Origin: Candidatus Dormiibacterota bacterium
Lineage (GTDB): Bacteria; Chloroflexota; Dormibacteria; Aeolococcales; Aeolococcaceae
DNA length: 64,000 bases
Assembly: GCA_019245575.1 (NCBI GenBank)
Contig: JAFARE010000040.1
Coordinates: forward strand, 1-64,000
Direction: 5' to 3'
Shown here: piece after piece, positions 28,792 through 37,807 of the stretch
How the letters are laid out: the number at the start of each line of letters is the position of its first letter
Numbering within the stretch: the stretch's first letter is position 1
Notes under the pieces: generated by a model
Seen by the model: the letters and a program-made list of their open reading frames with translations, nothing else
The model's database searches: none
Told to the model about the DNA's origin: nothing
Made by a program: the position numbers and the translations under genes

Positions 28792-31464
28792 ATGCCGCCC
28801 GATGCAGCGATGGAGGCGTCCGCGCCTCACGACAACCTCACGGAGGACGAGGCCAAACAGCGGGCGGCGCTGCTCTCCAACATCGCCTACACCGTCTCGC
28901 TGACGCTGAGCGACGATCCCGCGGCCACCACCTTCGAGAGCGCAACGGAGATCACGTTCGACGCGGCCCATGAGGGCGCCGCGACCTTCATCAACCTGGC
29001 GGCCGCGTCGGTTGAGGAGGTGGTGCTCAACGGCCACCGCATCGAATCGGAGGCGCACCGGTTCGACGGCACGCGCCTGCACCTGGACGGGCTCCCCGCC
29101 GGCGCCAACCGCCTCGATGTGCGCGCGCAGTGCGAGTACCAGCACCTGGGCGTCGGCCTGCACCGCCTGCTCGACCCGATGGACCGGCGCGTGTACGTGT
29201 ACACGCACTTCGAGCCCTTCGACGCGCACAAGGTGCTGGCCTGCTTCGACCAGCCCGACCTGAAGGCGACCGTGAGCATGACCGTGGCCGCGCCGCCGGC
29301 CTGGCGCGTGTGCGGCAACGCGCGCGTGGTCAGCACGCAGTCGCGCAACGGCCTCACGGTCACGCGCTTCAACACCACACCGCCGATCCCGCCGTATCTC
29401 ATCGCGCTGGTCGCGGGCCCGTACCACGTGATCACCACCGAGCACCGCGGCGTGCCACTGGGCATCTGGTGCCGCGAGTCGATGATGAGCTGGGTCGAGG
29501 AGCAATCCGAGGACATCTTCGAGGTGACGCGCGCCGGGCTCGACTTCTTCGCCGACTACTTCGGTTTCAGCTATCCCTTCGACGAATACAACCAGCTCTT
29601 CGTGCCCGAGTTCAACATGGGCGCGATGGAGAACCCGGGCTGCGTGACGTTCAACGAGTCGTACATCTTCCGCGGCCGCGCCACCAACACGCAGGTGGAG
29701 CGCCGCGCGGAGACGGTGCTGCACGAGATGGCGCACGTGCACGGCTTCGGCGACGTCACCACCATGAAGTGGTGGGGCGACCTGTGGCTCAACGAGACGT
29801 TCGCCACCTTCATGTCGGTGCTGGGCATGGTGCGCGCCACCCGCTTCACGGACGCGTGGGCCGACTTCGCCAACACGGTGAAATCGGTTGCGGCCCGCCA
29901 GGATCAGCTCGTCACAACGCATCGCATCGCGGACGACGTGCCCGACACCGAGGCGGTGCGGCAGAACTTCGACGGCATCACGTACCACAAGGGCGCCGCG
30001 GTCATGCGCCAGCTGGTGGCGTGGGTGGGTGACGACGCGTTCAAGCACGGTGTGCAGGACTACTTCCGCCGCTATCGCTGGGGCAACGCGACGCTGGAGG
30101 ACTTCCTCGACTGCCTGCGCCGCTCGTCGGGACGCGACGTGTCGCGCTTCGCGCGCGAGTGGTTGCAGACCACCGGCATGAACACGCTGCGCCCGCTGTT
30201 CACCGTCAGCGGTGACCGCTACGCGTCCTTCGCCGTGGAGCAGACCGCGCGGCCCGAGCACCCCACGCTGCGCTCACACCGCATCGCCATCGGGCTGTAC
30301 GACCGCGATCCCAACGGCGGGCTCAGGCGGCGGCGCAAGGTGGAGCTCGACATCGAGGGCGCGCGCACCGAGGTGCGCGAGCTGGTGCACGAGCGCGCCG
30401 CCGATCTCGTGCTGGTGAACGACGAGGACCTCACGTTCGCCAAGCTGCGCTTCGACGACCGCTCGGTGGCGACGCTGCTCGACGGCCTCTCCGGCCTGGA
30501 CGACCCGCTGGCGCGCGCGCTCTGCTGGGCGGCGCTGTGGGACATGACCCGCGACGCCGAGCTGGCGGCGCGCACGTTCGTCGAGCTGGTGGCCCGGCAC
30601 GCCCCGGCCGAGGACGACGTGCTCATCGTGGAGCGGATCCTGGGACAGGCCGGCGCCGCCATCGAGCAGTTCGGCGACCCCGCCAACCGGTTGGCCGCGC
30701 GGCAGCGCCTGCACGAGGCGGCGCGGCTTCAGCTGGAGAGCCAGGAGGTCGGCAGCGACCTGCAGACGGCCTGGTTCCGCATCGCGGTCGGCACCGCGGT
30801 GCAGCCAGCCGACCGGCAGTATGTGGTCGACGTGCTCGAGGGCCGCGAGACGGTGCCGGGCATCGCCATCGACGTGGACCTGCGCTGGCTGATCCTGGGG
30901 CACCTCTCCTCCTACGGCCTGGCCGACGCGGACCGCATCAACGCCGAGATCGACCGCGACCCCTCCGACATCGGCCGGCGCCGCGGCGCCGCCTGCCTGG
31001 CCGCGCGCCCGATCGCGGCGGCGAAGGAGGAGGCATGGCAGCGCATCGTCGACCCGCGCTCGTCGATCCTCCCCCACTGGGCCAAGGCGGTCGACCACGA
31101 GCCCTCGCTGGCTGCGATGGCCACGCTGATGGCCGGCTTCGTCGCCGGGTCCTCGCTCGTGGCCGGATTCCAGGCGCGCAGCGACGACCTGAGCCTGCTC
31201 GAGCCGTACGTGCAGCGCTACGCCGACGCCCTCCCCGGCGTCTGGCAGCACCGCTCCATCGACGAGGCCGAGACGTTCACCGAGGCGCTCTACCCACGTT
31301 TCCTCACCGACGACGTGGTGCTGACGGCGATCGACCGCGCCATCGAGGAGGGCACCCTGCCCAGCCCGGCGCTGCGCCTGCTTAAGGAGGGGCGCGACGG
31401 CACCCTGCGCGCCCGCCGGGCGCGCGAGTACGACAGGGCAGAGGCCGCGGCCGCGCCGCGCTAA
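28792..31464 (+). CDS. pepN: Aminopeptidase N (M1 metallopeptidase) with altered zinc-site spacing
   Basis: 890 residues from ATG 28792, close to the usual length of actinobacterial PepN. M1 signatures: YVYTHFEPFDAHKVLACFDQ, the substrate-binding NMGAMENPG (GAMEN), the zinc motif HEMAH (H311, E312, H315), DLWLNETFATFM (third ligand Glu), and ITYHKGAAVMRQLV. The C-terminal ERAP1-like helical domain is complete. Unusually, 19 residues instead of the canonical 18 separate HEMAH from the ligand Glu, because the segment after HEMAH reads VHGFGD where relatives have MWFGD. The reading frame is intact. The enzyme is cytoplasmic and removes N-terminal residues from peptides. Confidence 0.93.
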   Translation: MPPDAAMEASAPHDNLTEDEAKQRAALLSNIAYTVSLTLSDDPAATTFESATEITFDAAHEGAATFINLAAASVEEVVLNGHRIESEAHRFDGTRLHLDGLPAGANRLDVRAQCEYQHLGVGLHRLLDPMDRRVYVYTHFEPFDAHKVLACFDQPDLKATVSMTVAAPPAWRVCGNARVVSTQSRNGLTVTRFNTTPPIPPYLIALVAGPYHVITTEHRGVPLGIWCRESMMSWVEEQSEDIFEVTRAGLDFFADYFGFSYPFDEYNQLFVPEFNMGAMENPGCVTFNESYIFRGRATNTQVERRAETVLHEMAHVHGFGDVTTMKWWGDLWLNETFATFMSVLGMVRATRFTDAWADFANTVKSVAARQDQLVTTHRIADDVPDTEAVRQNFDGITYHKGAAVMRQLVAWVGDDAFKHGVQDYFRRYRWGNATLEDFLDCLRRSSGRDVSRFAREWLQTTGMNTLRPLFTVSGDRYASFAVEQTARPEHPTLRSHRIAIGLYDRDPNGGLRRRRKVELDIEGARTEVRELVHERAADLVLVNDEDLTFAKLRFDDRSVATLLDGLSGLDDPLARALCWAALWDMTRDAELAARTFVELVARHAPAEDDVLIVERILGQAGAAIEQFGDPANRLAARQRLHEAARLQLESQEVGSDLQTAWFRIAVGTAVQPADRQYVVDVLEGRETVPGIAIDVDLRWLILGHLSSYGLADADRINAEIDRDPSDIGRRRGAACLAARPIAAAKEEAWQRIVDPRSSILPHWAKAVDHEPSLAAMATLMAGFVAGSSLVAGFQARSDDLSLLEPYVQRYADALPGVWQHRSIDEAETFTEALYPRFLTDDVVLTAIDRAIEEGTLPSPALRLLKEGRDGTLRARRAREYDRAEAAAAPR

Positions 31465-31467
31465 CGG

Positions 31468-32763
31468 TCAGCCGGCCCGGAGGAGTTCCACCGCCTCGTC
31501 GTCGTAGCCGCAGGGCTCCGCCGACGGCGTGGCCTCGCCACTGAGACGGGCGTAGATCGCCCCCACGCGCTCCACGGCGCGCGCCCAGGTGAACGTGGTG
31601 GCGCGCTGCCGCGCCGCCTCCCCCATCGCCCCGCGCCGCTCGGGGTCGCTCAGGACGGAGGCGATCGCGTCGGCCCAGCGAGACGCGTCGCGGCCCGGCA
31701 CCAGGACGCCGGTCACACCGTCCTCCACCACCTCGGTGAGGCCGCCGACCGCCGCCGCCACCACCGGCGTGCCCAGCGCCTGCGCCTCGAGGGCGACGAA
31801 GCCGAAGCTCTCCGTGCGCGAGGGCACCACGCAGACCTCGGCCAGCGCGTACAGGTCGGGCAGCTGCTCGTGCGGCACCGCGCCGAGGAACCGGACCCGC
31901 CCGGCAAGACTGCCCTCCTCCGCCGAGCGCTGCAGCCGGGCCCGCTCGCCGTCGCCGTGGGAGCCGTCCTGGCTGTCGTCGCCGGCGACCAGCAGCGTCA
32001 GGTCGGCGAACTCGGGGCGCTCCACCAGGCGCTGGGCAGCCTCCAGCAGCGTGTCCGCTCCCTTGAGCGGCTCGAGCCGGCCGGCGAAGAACACCACCCG
32101 GTTGCCGTCGAGGCCGAGCGAGCGGCGCACGGCGGACGTGTCTCGCGGCTCGAAGAGGCGCAGGTCGACACCCGGCTGGGCCACGCAGATCCGGTCGCGC
32201 GGCGCGCGGTACAGCCGGATCAGGTCCTTGGCCTCGGACACGCTCGCCGCCACCAGGCGGTCGGCGTTCTCGACCAGCGCGGCCTCGGCCTCCGCCCGGT
32301 CCTCCTCGAGGGGAAGGCCGGCCCGCGCCTTGGTGCGCGCCAGGGTGTGGAACGACTGCACCCAGGGCACGTCCCAGGACGAGCGCAGCTGCTCTGCGAC
32401 GAGGCCGGCATGCCAGTAGTGCGCGTGCACGATGCGGTAGCGGCGGCCCTCGGACCGCGCGTGACGCACGACGGCGGCAGCGAAGTCGTCGCAGAGCCGG
32501 CGCACCTCAGCCTTGGGGATCGGCGCCGGGGGGCCCACCGGCAGCCGCACCAGGCGGCTTCCCGGCGCGATGAGCTGCTCATCCGGCGCCGAGCGGTCGT
32601 CGCGCCGCACGAACACGTCGGTGGGGACGCCCCGCTCCGCCAGGCCCTCGCACACACGGCGGATGGCGAGGTTCATGCCGCCGTTCTCGCCCCGCCCCAG
32701 CTCGGAAAGCGGCGACGCGTGCACGGAGATCACGGCAACGGCCTGCCTGCCAGGGTCCGGCAT
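31468..32763 (-). CDS. GT4-family glycosyltransferase, MshA-like
   Basis: 431-residue GT-B glycosyltransferase. N-terminal VISVHASPLSELGRGENGG resembles MshA and sucrose-phosphate-synthase relatives; VHAHYWHAGLVAEQL follows. The C-terminal nucleotide-sugar domain has FAGRLEPLKGADTLLEA and PSRTESFGFVALEAQALG (E-x7-E). MshA makes the first mycothiol intermediate from UDP-GlcNAc and inositol phosphate; related enzymes act on other acceptors, so the exact role is open. No other mycothiol genes are nearby. ATG 32763 matches the family N-terminus; the longer reading frame adds a non-conserved stretch. Convergent with pepN (3-nt gap). Confidence 0.82.
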   Translation of the reverse strand: MPDPGRQAVAVISVHASPLSELGRGENGGMNLAIRRVCEGLAERGVPTDVFVRRDDRSAPDEQLIAPGSRLVRLPVGPPAPIPKAEVRRLCDDFAAAVVRHARSEGRRYRIVHAHYWHAGLVAEQLRSSWDVPWVQSFHTLARTKARAGLPLEEDRAEAEAALVENADRLVAASVSEAKDLIRLYRAPRDRICVAQPGVDLRLFEPRDTSAVRRSLGLDGNRVVFFAGRLEPLKGADTLLEAAQRLVERPEFADLTLLVAGDDSQDGSHGDGERARLQRSAEEGSLAGRVRFLGAVPHEQLPDLYALAEVCVVPSRTESFGFVALEAQALGTPVVAAAVGGLTEVVEDGVTGVLVPGRDASRWADAIASVLSDPERRGAMGEAARQRATTFTWARAVERVGAIYARLSGEATPSAEPCGYDDEAVELLRAG

Positions 32764-32845
32764 GGAATTCAGTGTATCCACGCCGGCCGCGAGCCAAGCC
32801 TCGAGCGGGCGCACTGCTAGGGTTACTGCACAGGAGGCAGCAGCG

Positions 32846-33667
32846 ATGGCACAAGCGACCGCCCCCACGAGCACAGACCGGCCGGGGGACATCGAGCCCG
32901 CCCGCGGCGGTCCGCGGGTCGAGACCGTCCGCTACGGCGACTTCCGCTCGATCATCACCGGCAAGGACTCGAAGTGGGAGATCGGGGGGTTCAAGCTGCC
33001 CGACGGCGGCGAGTGGAAGTACCGCGAGCCGAATGCCACGGTGATCGTCGAGGGCGAGAAGCTGCGCGTGCGCGCCAACCCGCTGTCGCGGTCGCACGAT
33101 CGCATCCAGGTGCTGGACAACGCCAAGCACATGTACTTCTCCAAGGCGCGCTTCGAGCCACCGGACGATGGCGAGATCGCGGTGGAGCTGAGCATCGCCG
33201 CGCGACGCCACAACGGCAACGACGACGACCTGTACGACGGCATGGCCACGGTGAACCTGCTCGACTTCAACACCGGCGCCGCCATCGACTTCTTCGCCAC
33301 CAACGCGAAGATCGCGACCGTGTACGGCCGCGTGCTCTTCCCGGGGGTTGCCGTCGACCCGCCGGACGATCTCAATCGCCCCACGTACTTCTGCATCTTC
33401 AACGAGCTGGACTTTCCGACGCGCGCGGGGCAGACGCACCTGTACCGCATCACGTACGACAAGAAGAACGACACGCTCGTCTGGTACATCGACGGCCAGG
33501 AGGTCGACCGGCACGACAATGTGCCGATGAAGATCGAGTCCTTCCTGGTGGCGCTCGGCATGATGACCGAGAAGCCCATCGACGACGACCACAGCGTCTC
33601 GCTGCACGGCCAGGGCCTCACCGCAGAGTGGAGCCCGGTCACCATCACGCGCACCTTCCGCAGCTGA
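32846..33667 (+). CDS. DUF6081-like protein (concanavalin-type β-sandwich)
   Basis: 273 residues with a β-rich pattern: FSKARFEPPDDGEIAVELSI, AAIDFFATNAKIATVYGR, TYFCIFNELDF, YRITYDKKNDTLVWYIDGQE and MKIESFLVALGMM. It looks like the LamG/concanavalin-type family catalogued as DUF6081, found mostly in soil actinobacteria. No signal peptide is visible. A good ribosome-binding site (GGAGG at 32833-32837) precedes ATG 32846. Divergent from the GT4 gene and translationally coupled to the PRC-barrel gene. Function unknown; family placement is by eye. Confidence 0.65.
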   Translation: MAQATAPTSTDRPGDIEPARGGPRVETVRYGDFRSIITGKDSKWEIGGFKLPDGGEWKYREPNATVIVEGEKLRVRANPLSRSHDRIQVLDNAKHMYFSKARFEPPDDGEIAVELSIAARRHNGNDDDLYDGMATVNLLDFNTGAAIDFFATNAKIATVYGRVLFPGVAVDPPDDLNRPTYFCIFNELDFPTRAGQTHLYRITYDKKNDTLVWYIDGQEVDRHDNVPMKIESFLVALGMMTEKPIDDDHSVSLHGQGLTAEWSPVTITRTFRS

Positions 33668-34008
33668 TGGCGGAGGAAGCGGAGGAGCAGGTCTCGTGGC
33701 GTGACGTCGGCGCGCAGGCGCCCGTCATCGCGAGTGACGGTCAGGAGGTGGGGAAGGTGCAGGAGGTCGCGGCCCTCGATCAGGAGGACATCTTCCACGG
33801 CATCGTGTTCCGGCACGCGCGCCTGGGACACAGCCAGCTCGCGCCGGCGGCCGACGTGGAGCGAATCACCACTCGCGCCGTGTACCTGTCGAAGGACAGC
33901 GCCGCCGCCGAGCAGTACGAGGAGTTCCACCAATTGCACGTGTCGCGCCTCGGCCTGCGCGGCACATGGCTGTGGAAGCACATGGGCTGGAAGGACTCGT
34001 CCGAGTAA
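33667..34008 (+). CDS. PRC-barrel-like domain protein
   Basis: 113 residues. The segment VIASDGQEVGKVQEVAALDQ followed by FHGIVFRH and QLAPAADVERITTRAVYLS fits the PRC-barrel fold (like RimM C-terminal and photosystem reaction-centre H). Its start ATG shares one base with the upstream TGA stop, so it is coupled to the DUF6081 gene. The C-terminus is a short helix (FHQLHVSRLGLRGTWLW). Role unknown. Confidence 0.65.
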   Translation: MAEEAEEQVSWRDVGAQAPVIASDGQEVGKVQEVAALDQEDIFHGIVFRHARLGHSQLAPAADVERITTRAVYLSKDSAAAEQYEEFHQLHVSRLGLRGTWLWKHMGWKDSSE

Positions 34009-34022
34009 TTCGCTCCGCACAC

Positions 34023-34544
34023 ATGGACTTCTCGCTGGAGCGCAGCAGGGAGGTGCTGCGCAGCACGCCGCAGGTGCTCGATGCGCTGCTCACCGATGCG
34101 TCGGATGACTGGGTGATGCGCGACGAAGGGCCCGCGACGTGGTCTCCGTGGCAGGTCGTGGGACACATGACGCACATCGAGGAGACGGACTGGATCGACC
34201 GCACGCGGATGATCCTCGAGCACGGCACGGAGCGGCCCTTCGAGCCGGTCGACCGCGAGGCGGGGTTCACCCGTTTTGCGGGATGGAGCGTGCAGGACCT
34301 GCTGAGCCGCTTTGCGTCACTGCGTGCGGCGAACCTGAAAGAGCTCGAATCGTTGGTGGGCGAGGGCGAGTTGTCACGGCGCGGCGTCCATCCGGCGTTC
34401 GGCGAGGTGACGCTGAGTCAGCTGCTCGCGACGTGGACCGTGCACGACCTGAACCACATCGGGCAGATCGTCAAGACGATGGCGAAGCAGTACGGATCAG
34501 CGGTCGGGCCGTGGCGGGAGTTCCTGCCGATCATCGACGCGTAG
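34023..34544 (+). CDS. DinB/YfiT-like four-helix putative metal-dependent protein
   Basis: 173 residues with the DinB_2 pattern: metal ligands in VVGHMTHIEETDW and HDLNHIGQIVKTM. Members include thiol-S-transferases using mycothiol or bacillithiol, and damage-inducible proteins of unknown function. With an MshA-like enzyme nearby a thiol-transferase role is possible but is inference. ATG 34023 lies 14 nt after the PRC-barrel gene. No LexA box precedes it. Confidence 0.82.
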   Translation: MDFSLERSREVLRSTPQVLDALLTDASDDWVMRDEGPATWSPWQVVGHMTHIEETDWIDRTRMILEHGTERPFEPVDREAGFTRFAGWSVQDLLSRFASLRAANLKELESLVGEGELSRRGVHPAFGEVTLSQLLATWTVHDLNHIGQIVKTMAKQYGSAVGPWREFLPIIDA

Positions 34545-34566
34545 ACCCGGCTGCTTCGGGCTTCGA

Positions 34567-34959
34567 CTATTTCGGAGCGCTGACTGACAGTCCGGCCGCA
34601 CGCGCGGCGCGGCTCAACTGCTGGTCATAGGTAACGAACACCGTAAGGTCTGCTTCGACGGTGAGAGCACTTGCGAGATGCAGCGCGTCGAGGCTCCCCA
34701 ACTCAACGGGATCCAGCCGCGAAGCGCGCTGCATGATCGCCTGGTCCAGATACACGAGGTCAAGCCCCGCCAGAAACAGCTCGGCCTCTTCTACAAATGC
34801 TGAGGAGATGCGCCGGCAAGCGCGCCGGACCTCCAGTGTTGCGATTTCGCTGGTAACGCGAGCAGACGTCGCCCTCGTTGTCAGCCACGTCCCGAGGGCT
34901 GCGCTGTGAGGCTCATCCACGACGAGCTTCGTGATGGCTGATGAGTCGAGGTAGATCAA
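34567..34959 (-). CDS. PIN-domain toxin, VapC-like
   Basis: 130 residues with all PIN acidic residues: LDSSAITK (Asp5), SEIATLEVRRA (Glu), GSLDALHLASAL (Asp) and VTYDQQL (Asp). VapC toxins are Mg-dependent RNases that cleave tRNA or rRNA. Its ATG overlaps the upstream antitoxin gene by 4 nt, the usual toxin-antitoxin order. Convergent with the DinB gene. Confidence 0.85.
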   Translation of the reverse strand: MIYLDSSAITKLVVDEPHSAALGTWLTTRATSARVTSEIATLEVRRACRRISSAFVEEAELFLAGLDLVYLDQAIMQRASRLDPVELGSLDALHLASALTVEADLTVFVTYDQQLSRAARAAGLSVSAPK

Positions 34960-35243
34960 GGCAGGCGCTCTTGGCGCATCTCGGCCAGAATCTCCGACAG
35001 CAAGGGAGATCCTTTGGGAAGCCGGCGTCGCCGAGGAAGCGCAAACGGCGCTCGTGCCGGGATGAGCTTCCCTTCCGCGATCAGACGATCGCGGGCGGAC
35101 AACTCGGGCGACGGTGGTCCGAGCACCGCGATGAGCCGCCCTCGCTCAGTCACCTCAACGGTGTGCCCAGCCTTGACCTCAGACAGATACCTGCTGGCCT
35201 GCTGGCGCAGTTCGCGAACTCCGATGCGGATCACACGAGCCAT
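34956..35243 (-). CDS. Phd/YefM-type antitoxin
   Basis: 95 residues. The N-terminus RIGVRELRQQASRYLSEVKA plus HTVEVTERGRLIAVLGPP is the Phd/YefM DNA-binding fold; the basic and hydrophobic C-terminal tail should wrap the toxin. Immediately upstream lies a TGTAG-N11-CTACA inverted repeat that overlaps the start codon, a likely self-regulation site. Confidence 0.85.
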   Translation of the reverse strand: MARVIRIGVRELRQQASRYLSEVKAGHTVEVTERGRLIAVLGPPSPELSARDRLIAEGKLIPARAPFALPRRRRLPKGSPLLSEILAEMRQERLP

Positions 35244-35263
35244 GTAGCACCTATTGTTCTACA
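35243..35263. promoter_or_regulatory. Inverted repeat at the Phd/VapC operon start (putative operator)
   Basis: TGTAG (35243-35247), 11-nt spacer, CTACA (35259-35263). It overlaps the antitoxin start codon. Antitoxins of this type bind palindromes over their own promoter. Possible operator, with shared influence on the divergent B12 operon. Confidence 0.45.
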
Positions 35264-35318
35264 ACGGCGCGGACGATGCCATCCAAGTCGTTGGCCCATA
35301 CTTCGGCGGACAACTGAA

Positions 35319-35471
35319 TAGCGCCACGGGTGACGGGAAGCCGGTGCAACACCGGCGCTGTCGCGCAACTGTGAGCGGGGAGCCCACGCCAACCGTGCCA
35401 CCTCGGAGTTCCGGGGGAAGGCGGCTGAAGGCGACGATCCGCAAGCCAGGAGACCGATCCGTGGGGCGCCA
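35319..35471 (+). promoter_or_regulatory. Cobalamin (B12) riboswitch
   Basis: All core parts are present in order: GGGAAGCCGGTG, CCGGCGCTGTCGCGCAACTG, TGAGCGGGGAGC, GTGCCACC, GGGGGAAGGC, GACGATCCGCAAGCC and the B12 box AGCCAGGAGACC (35444-35455). The P1 stem pairs GCGCCAC (35321-35327) with GTGG..GGCGC (35461-35469). The gap to the start codon at 35561 is ~90 nt and contains C- and G-rich stretches that could form the expression platform. High B12 should switch off the downstream five-gene operon. A weak promoter, TTGGCC-N17-CTGAAT, lies at 35291-35319. Confidence 0.95.
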
Positions 35472-35560
35472 ACTCCACCCCCGCGCGAGACGGGAGGTCG
35501 GCCTCATGCGGCGAGGACCCTCCGGCGAGGTGGATCGGCGAGCCGCATGGGAGCAGTGGG

Positions 35561-37807
35561 ATGAACAGGTCCCGCTCGGTGATCGCGACCGGCGCCGCGT
35601 GTTGCGCCGTCGCAGCCCTCGCCGCGCTCGCCGTCGGCGCGCGCACGGCGCGAACGCAGGCGGATCCTGCGTCCCGCGCCATCGACTACCTGCAGGCGCA
35701 GCAGCTCGCCGATGGCTCGATCCCCTCGAGCGCGGGCAGCTACGGACCCACGGAACTGTTTGTCATCGCCGCCGCGGCCGACGGCTTCGACCCGGGCGCG
35801 CTGCGCTCCAGCGCCGGCCACAGCCCGATTGAATTCCTCTCCGCGAACGTCGTTGATGCGTCGAGCACCGCCGGCAAGTGCGGTGAGCTCCTGCAGGCGG
35901 TGCTCAGCGCCGGCCTCGACCCGCACGCCTTCGCCGGCCATGACCTGGTCGCCACCCTCGCGGCTGACCTCAACCCCACGACGGGCGCGTACGGAAACGG
36001 CCAGTCCGACGCGCAGGCGTTCCCGCAGGCTCTGGCGATGCAGGGACTCGCGGATGCCGGCATGACCGTTCCGCCGGCCGCGACGGCGTACGAGATCACG
36101 CGGCAGGACTCCGACGGCGGCTGGAACTATCTCAACATCCGCGACGACCCGAACCCACAGGATTTCGCCAGCAGTGACACGAACTCGACGGCGATGGTGC
36201 TCATGGCGCTCGATGCGTCCGGAGATCACAGCCGTGACGCGAGCGCGCTGACCTGGCTGCACACGCAGCAGAACGCGGACGGCGGCTTCCCCTACCAGGC
36301 GGGCGCGCCCAGCGACCCGGACTCCACGGCCCTGGTGGCGCAGGCGATTCTGGCCACGGGCGGCGACCCGGCCGCGTCGAGCTGGGCCAAGAGCGGCCAC
36401 ACGCCGTTGCAGGAGCTGGTGGCGACGCAGACCGCCGGCGGTGGGTACACATTCCCCGGCAACGCCGCCCCGGATGCGTTCACCACCAGCCAGGTGCCGG
36501 CGGCGCTGCTGCGCCAGCCGCTGCCGGCCGCGAGCGCGTTCGCCGCGGGGCTCACACCCGGAGTGGAACAGCACGCGGCTCTGCAGGCGCTGCTCTACCT
36601 GCAGACCCAGCAGGCGGGCGACGGCTCCTTCACCGGCGTCACGGCCACCTACGACCCCAGCGAGCTGTACGCAATCGGCGCGGCCGCGGGCGGCTACGAT
36701 CCCAGGACGCTGCGCGTGGCAGGCGGAACGCCGGTCATGGACTTTCTCGCCGCGCACGTCACTGCAGCGACCGCAAACGCGGGCCAGACGGGCCGGCTGA
36801 TTCAGGCGGTGATCGCCGCCGGCCTGGATCCGCACTCGTTCGGTGGAACCGATCTGGTCAGCAGGCTGCAGTCGTTCCTCGCGCCCACGGGGGACATCTA
36901 CGGCGACGGCGCCGCGTTCACGCAGACGCTCGCGATCCAGGGGCTGCTGGTGGCGGGCACCACTCCGCCGCCGGCCGCGGTGGGTCACCTCGTCACCACG
37001 CAGGATTCGGACGGCGGCTGGGACTACCTGCTGAAGCGCGATGACACAAACCTGCAGGATTTTGCCAGTAGTGACACGAACTCGACCGCCATGGTGCTGA
37101 TGGCGCTGGATGCGGCCGGCAACCACTCCCGCGACGCCTCGGCCCTGGCATGGCTGCGCACGCAGCAGAACACCGATCGCGGATTCCCGTACCAGGCGGG
37201 TGCCGCGAGCGATCCGGACTCGACCGCGTTGGTGATCCAGGCAATCGAGGGGGGCGGCGGCAACGCCGCGGCGGCGCCGTGGTCGGGCGGCGGCCGCAGC
37301 CCCTTCAGCGCGCTGGTGGCGATGCAGAACGCGTCAGGCGGGTACGCGTTCCCGGGGAACCCGGCGCCGGATGTGTTCACCACGGCGCAGGTGCCCGCGG
37401 CGCTGGCGCGCGTGGCCTTCCCGGTCCCCTTTGCGCAGCGCGCGTTCTATCAGCCGGGAGCGACGCTGGGCGCGCCGGCGGCGCCGACGCCCACGCCGTC
37501 GTCGAACACCTCGCTGTCCGCCGGCCCGATCGCGCCGCCGGCTCCGGCGCCGGCTCGCCATGCTGCGTCGGCGCAATCAACGTCGAACGCCACTCCCCCA
37601 CCGGCACCGGCCACGCAACCGCCTGCGGCGCCGTCGCCGTCCAGTGGCATCGGCGCCGCGACTGCACCGAGCACCACGCGACCGCTGCCGACGCGTGTCG
37701 CCGTGGCGCAACCGGGTGGGCCGCTCCCGCTGCTGTACGCGGGCATTGCGCTCGCGGTTGCGGCGGCGGTCACCGGCGCCGGTCTGCTCTGGACGCGGCG
37801 GCGGTGA
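35561..37807 (+). CDS. Surface-anchored α/α-toroid protein, intrinsic-factor α-domain-like, internally duplicated
   Basis: 748 residues: signal peptide (about 1-28), two homologous halves (about 30-335 and 340-650) of prenyltransferase/squalene-cyclase-type α-hairpin repeats, a Pro/Ala/Ser-rich stalk (650-725) and a membrane anchor LLYAGIALAVAAAVTGAGLL followed by WTRRR. Repeats carry DGS, QDSDGGW, DGGFPYQAG and SDPDSTALV motifs. The two halves share nearly identical segments (NSTAMVLMALDA, HSRDASAL), so the duplication is recent or kept alike by conversion. Being first after a B12 riboswitch and next to a β-domain protein and an ECF transporter, it is probably an extracellular cobalamin or corrinoid binder, like the α-barrel of transcobalamin. 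Binding itself is inference. Confidence 0.8.
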   Translation: MNRSRSVIATGAACCAVAALAALAVGARTARTQADPASRAIDYLQAQQLADGSIPSSAGSYGPTELFVIAAAADGFDPGALRSSAGHSPIEFLSANVVDASSTAGKCGELLQAVLSAGLDPHAFAGHDLVATLAADLNPTTGAYGNGQSDAQAFPQALAMQGLADAGMTVPPAATAYEITRQDSDGGWNYLNIRDDPNPQDFASSDTNSTAMVLMALDASGDHSRDASALTWLHTQQNADGGFPYQAGAPSDPDSTALVAQAILATGGDPAASSWAKSGHTPLQELVATQTAGGGYTFPGNAAPDAFTTSQVPAALLRQPLPAASAFAAGLTPGVEQHAALQALLYLQTQQAGDGSFTGVTATYDPSELYAIGAAAGGYDPRTLRVAGGTPVMDFLAAHVTAATANAGQTGRLIQAVIAAGLDPHSFGGTDLVSRLQSFLAPTGDIYGDGAAFTQTLAIQGLLVAGTTPPPAAVGHLVTTQDSDGGWDYLLKRDDTNLQDFASSDTNSTAMVLMALDAAGNHSRDASALAWLRTQQNTDRGFPYQAGAASDPDSTALVIQAIEGGGGNAAAAPWSGGGRSPFSALVAMQNASGGYAFPGNPAPDVFTTAQVPAALARVAFPVPFAQRAFYQPGATLGAPAAPTPTPSSNTSLSAGPIAPPAPAPARHAASAQSTSNATPPPAPATQPPAAPSPSSGIGAATAPSTTRPLPTRVAVAQPGGPLPLLYAGIALAVAAAVTGAGLLWTRRR

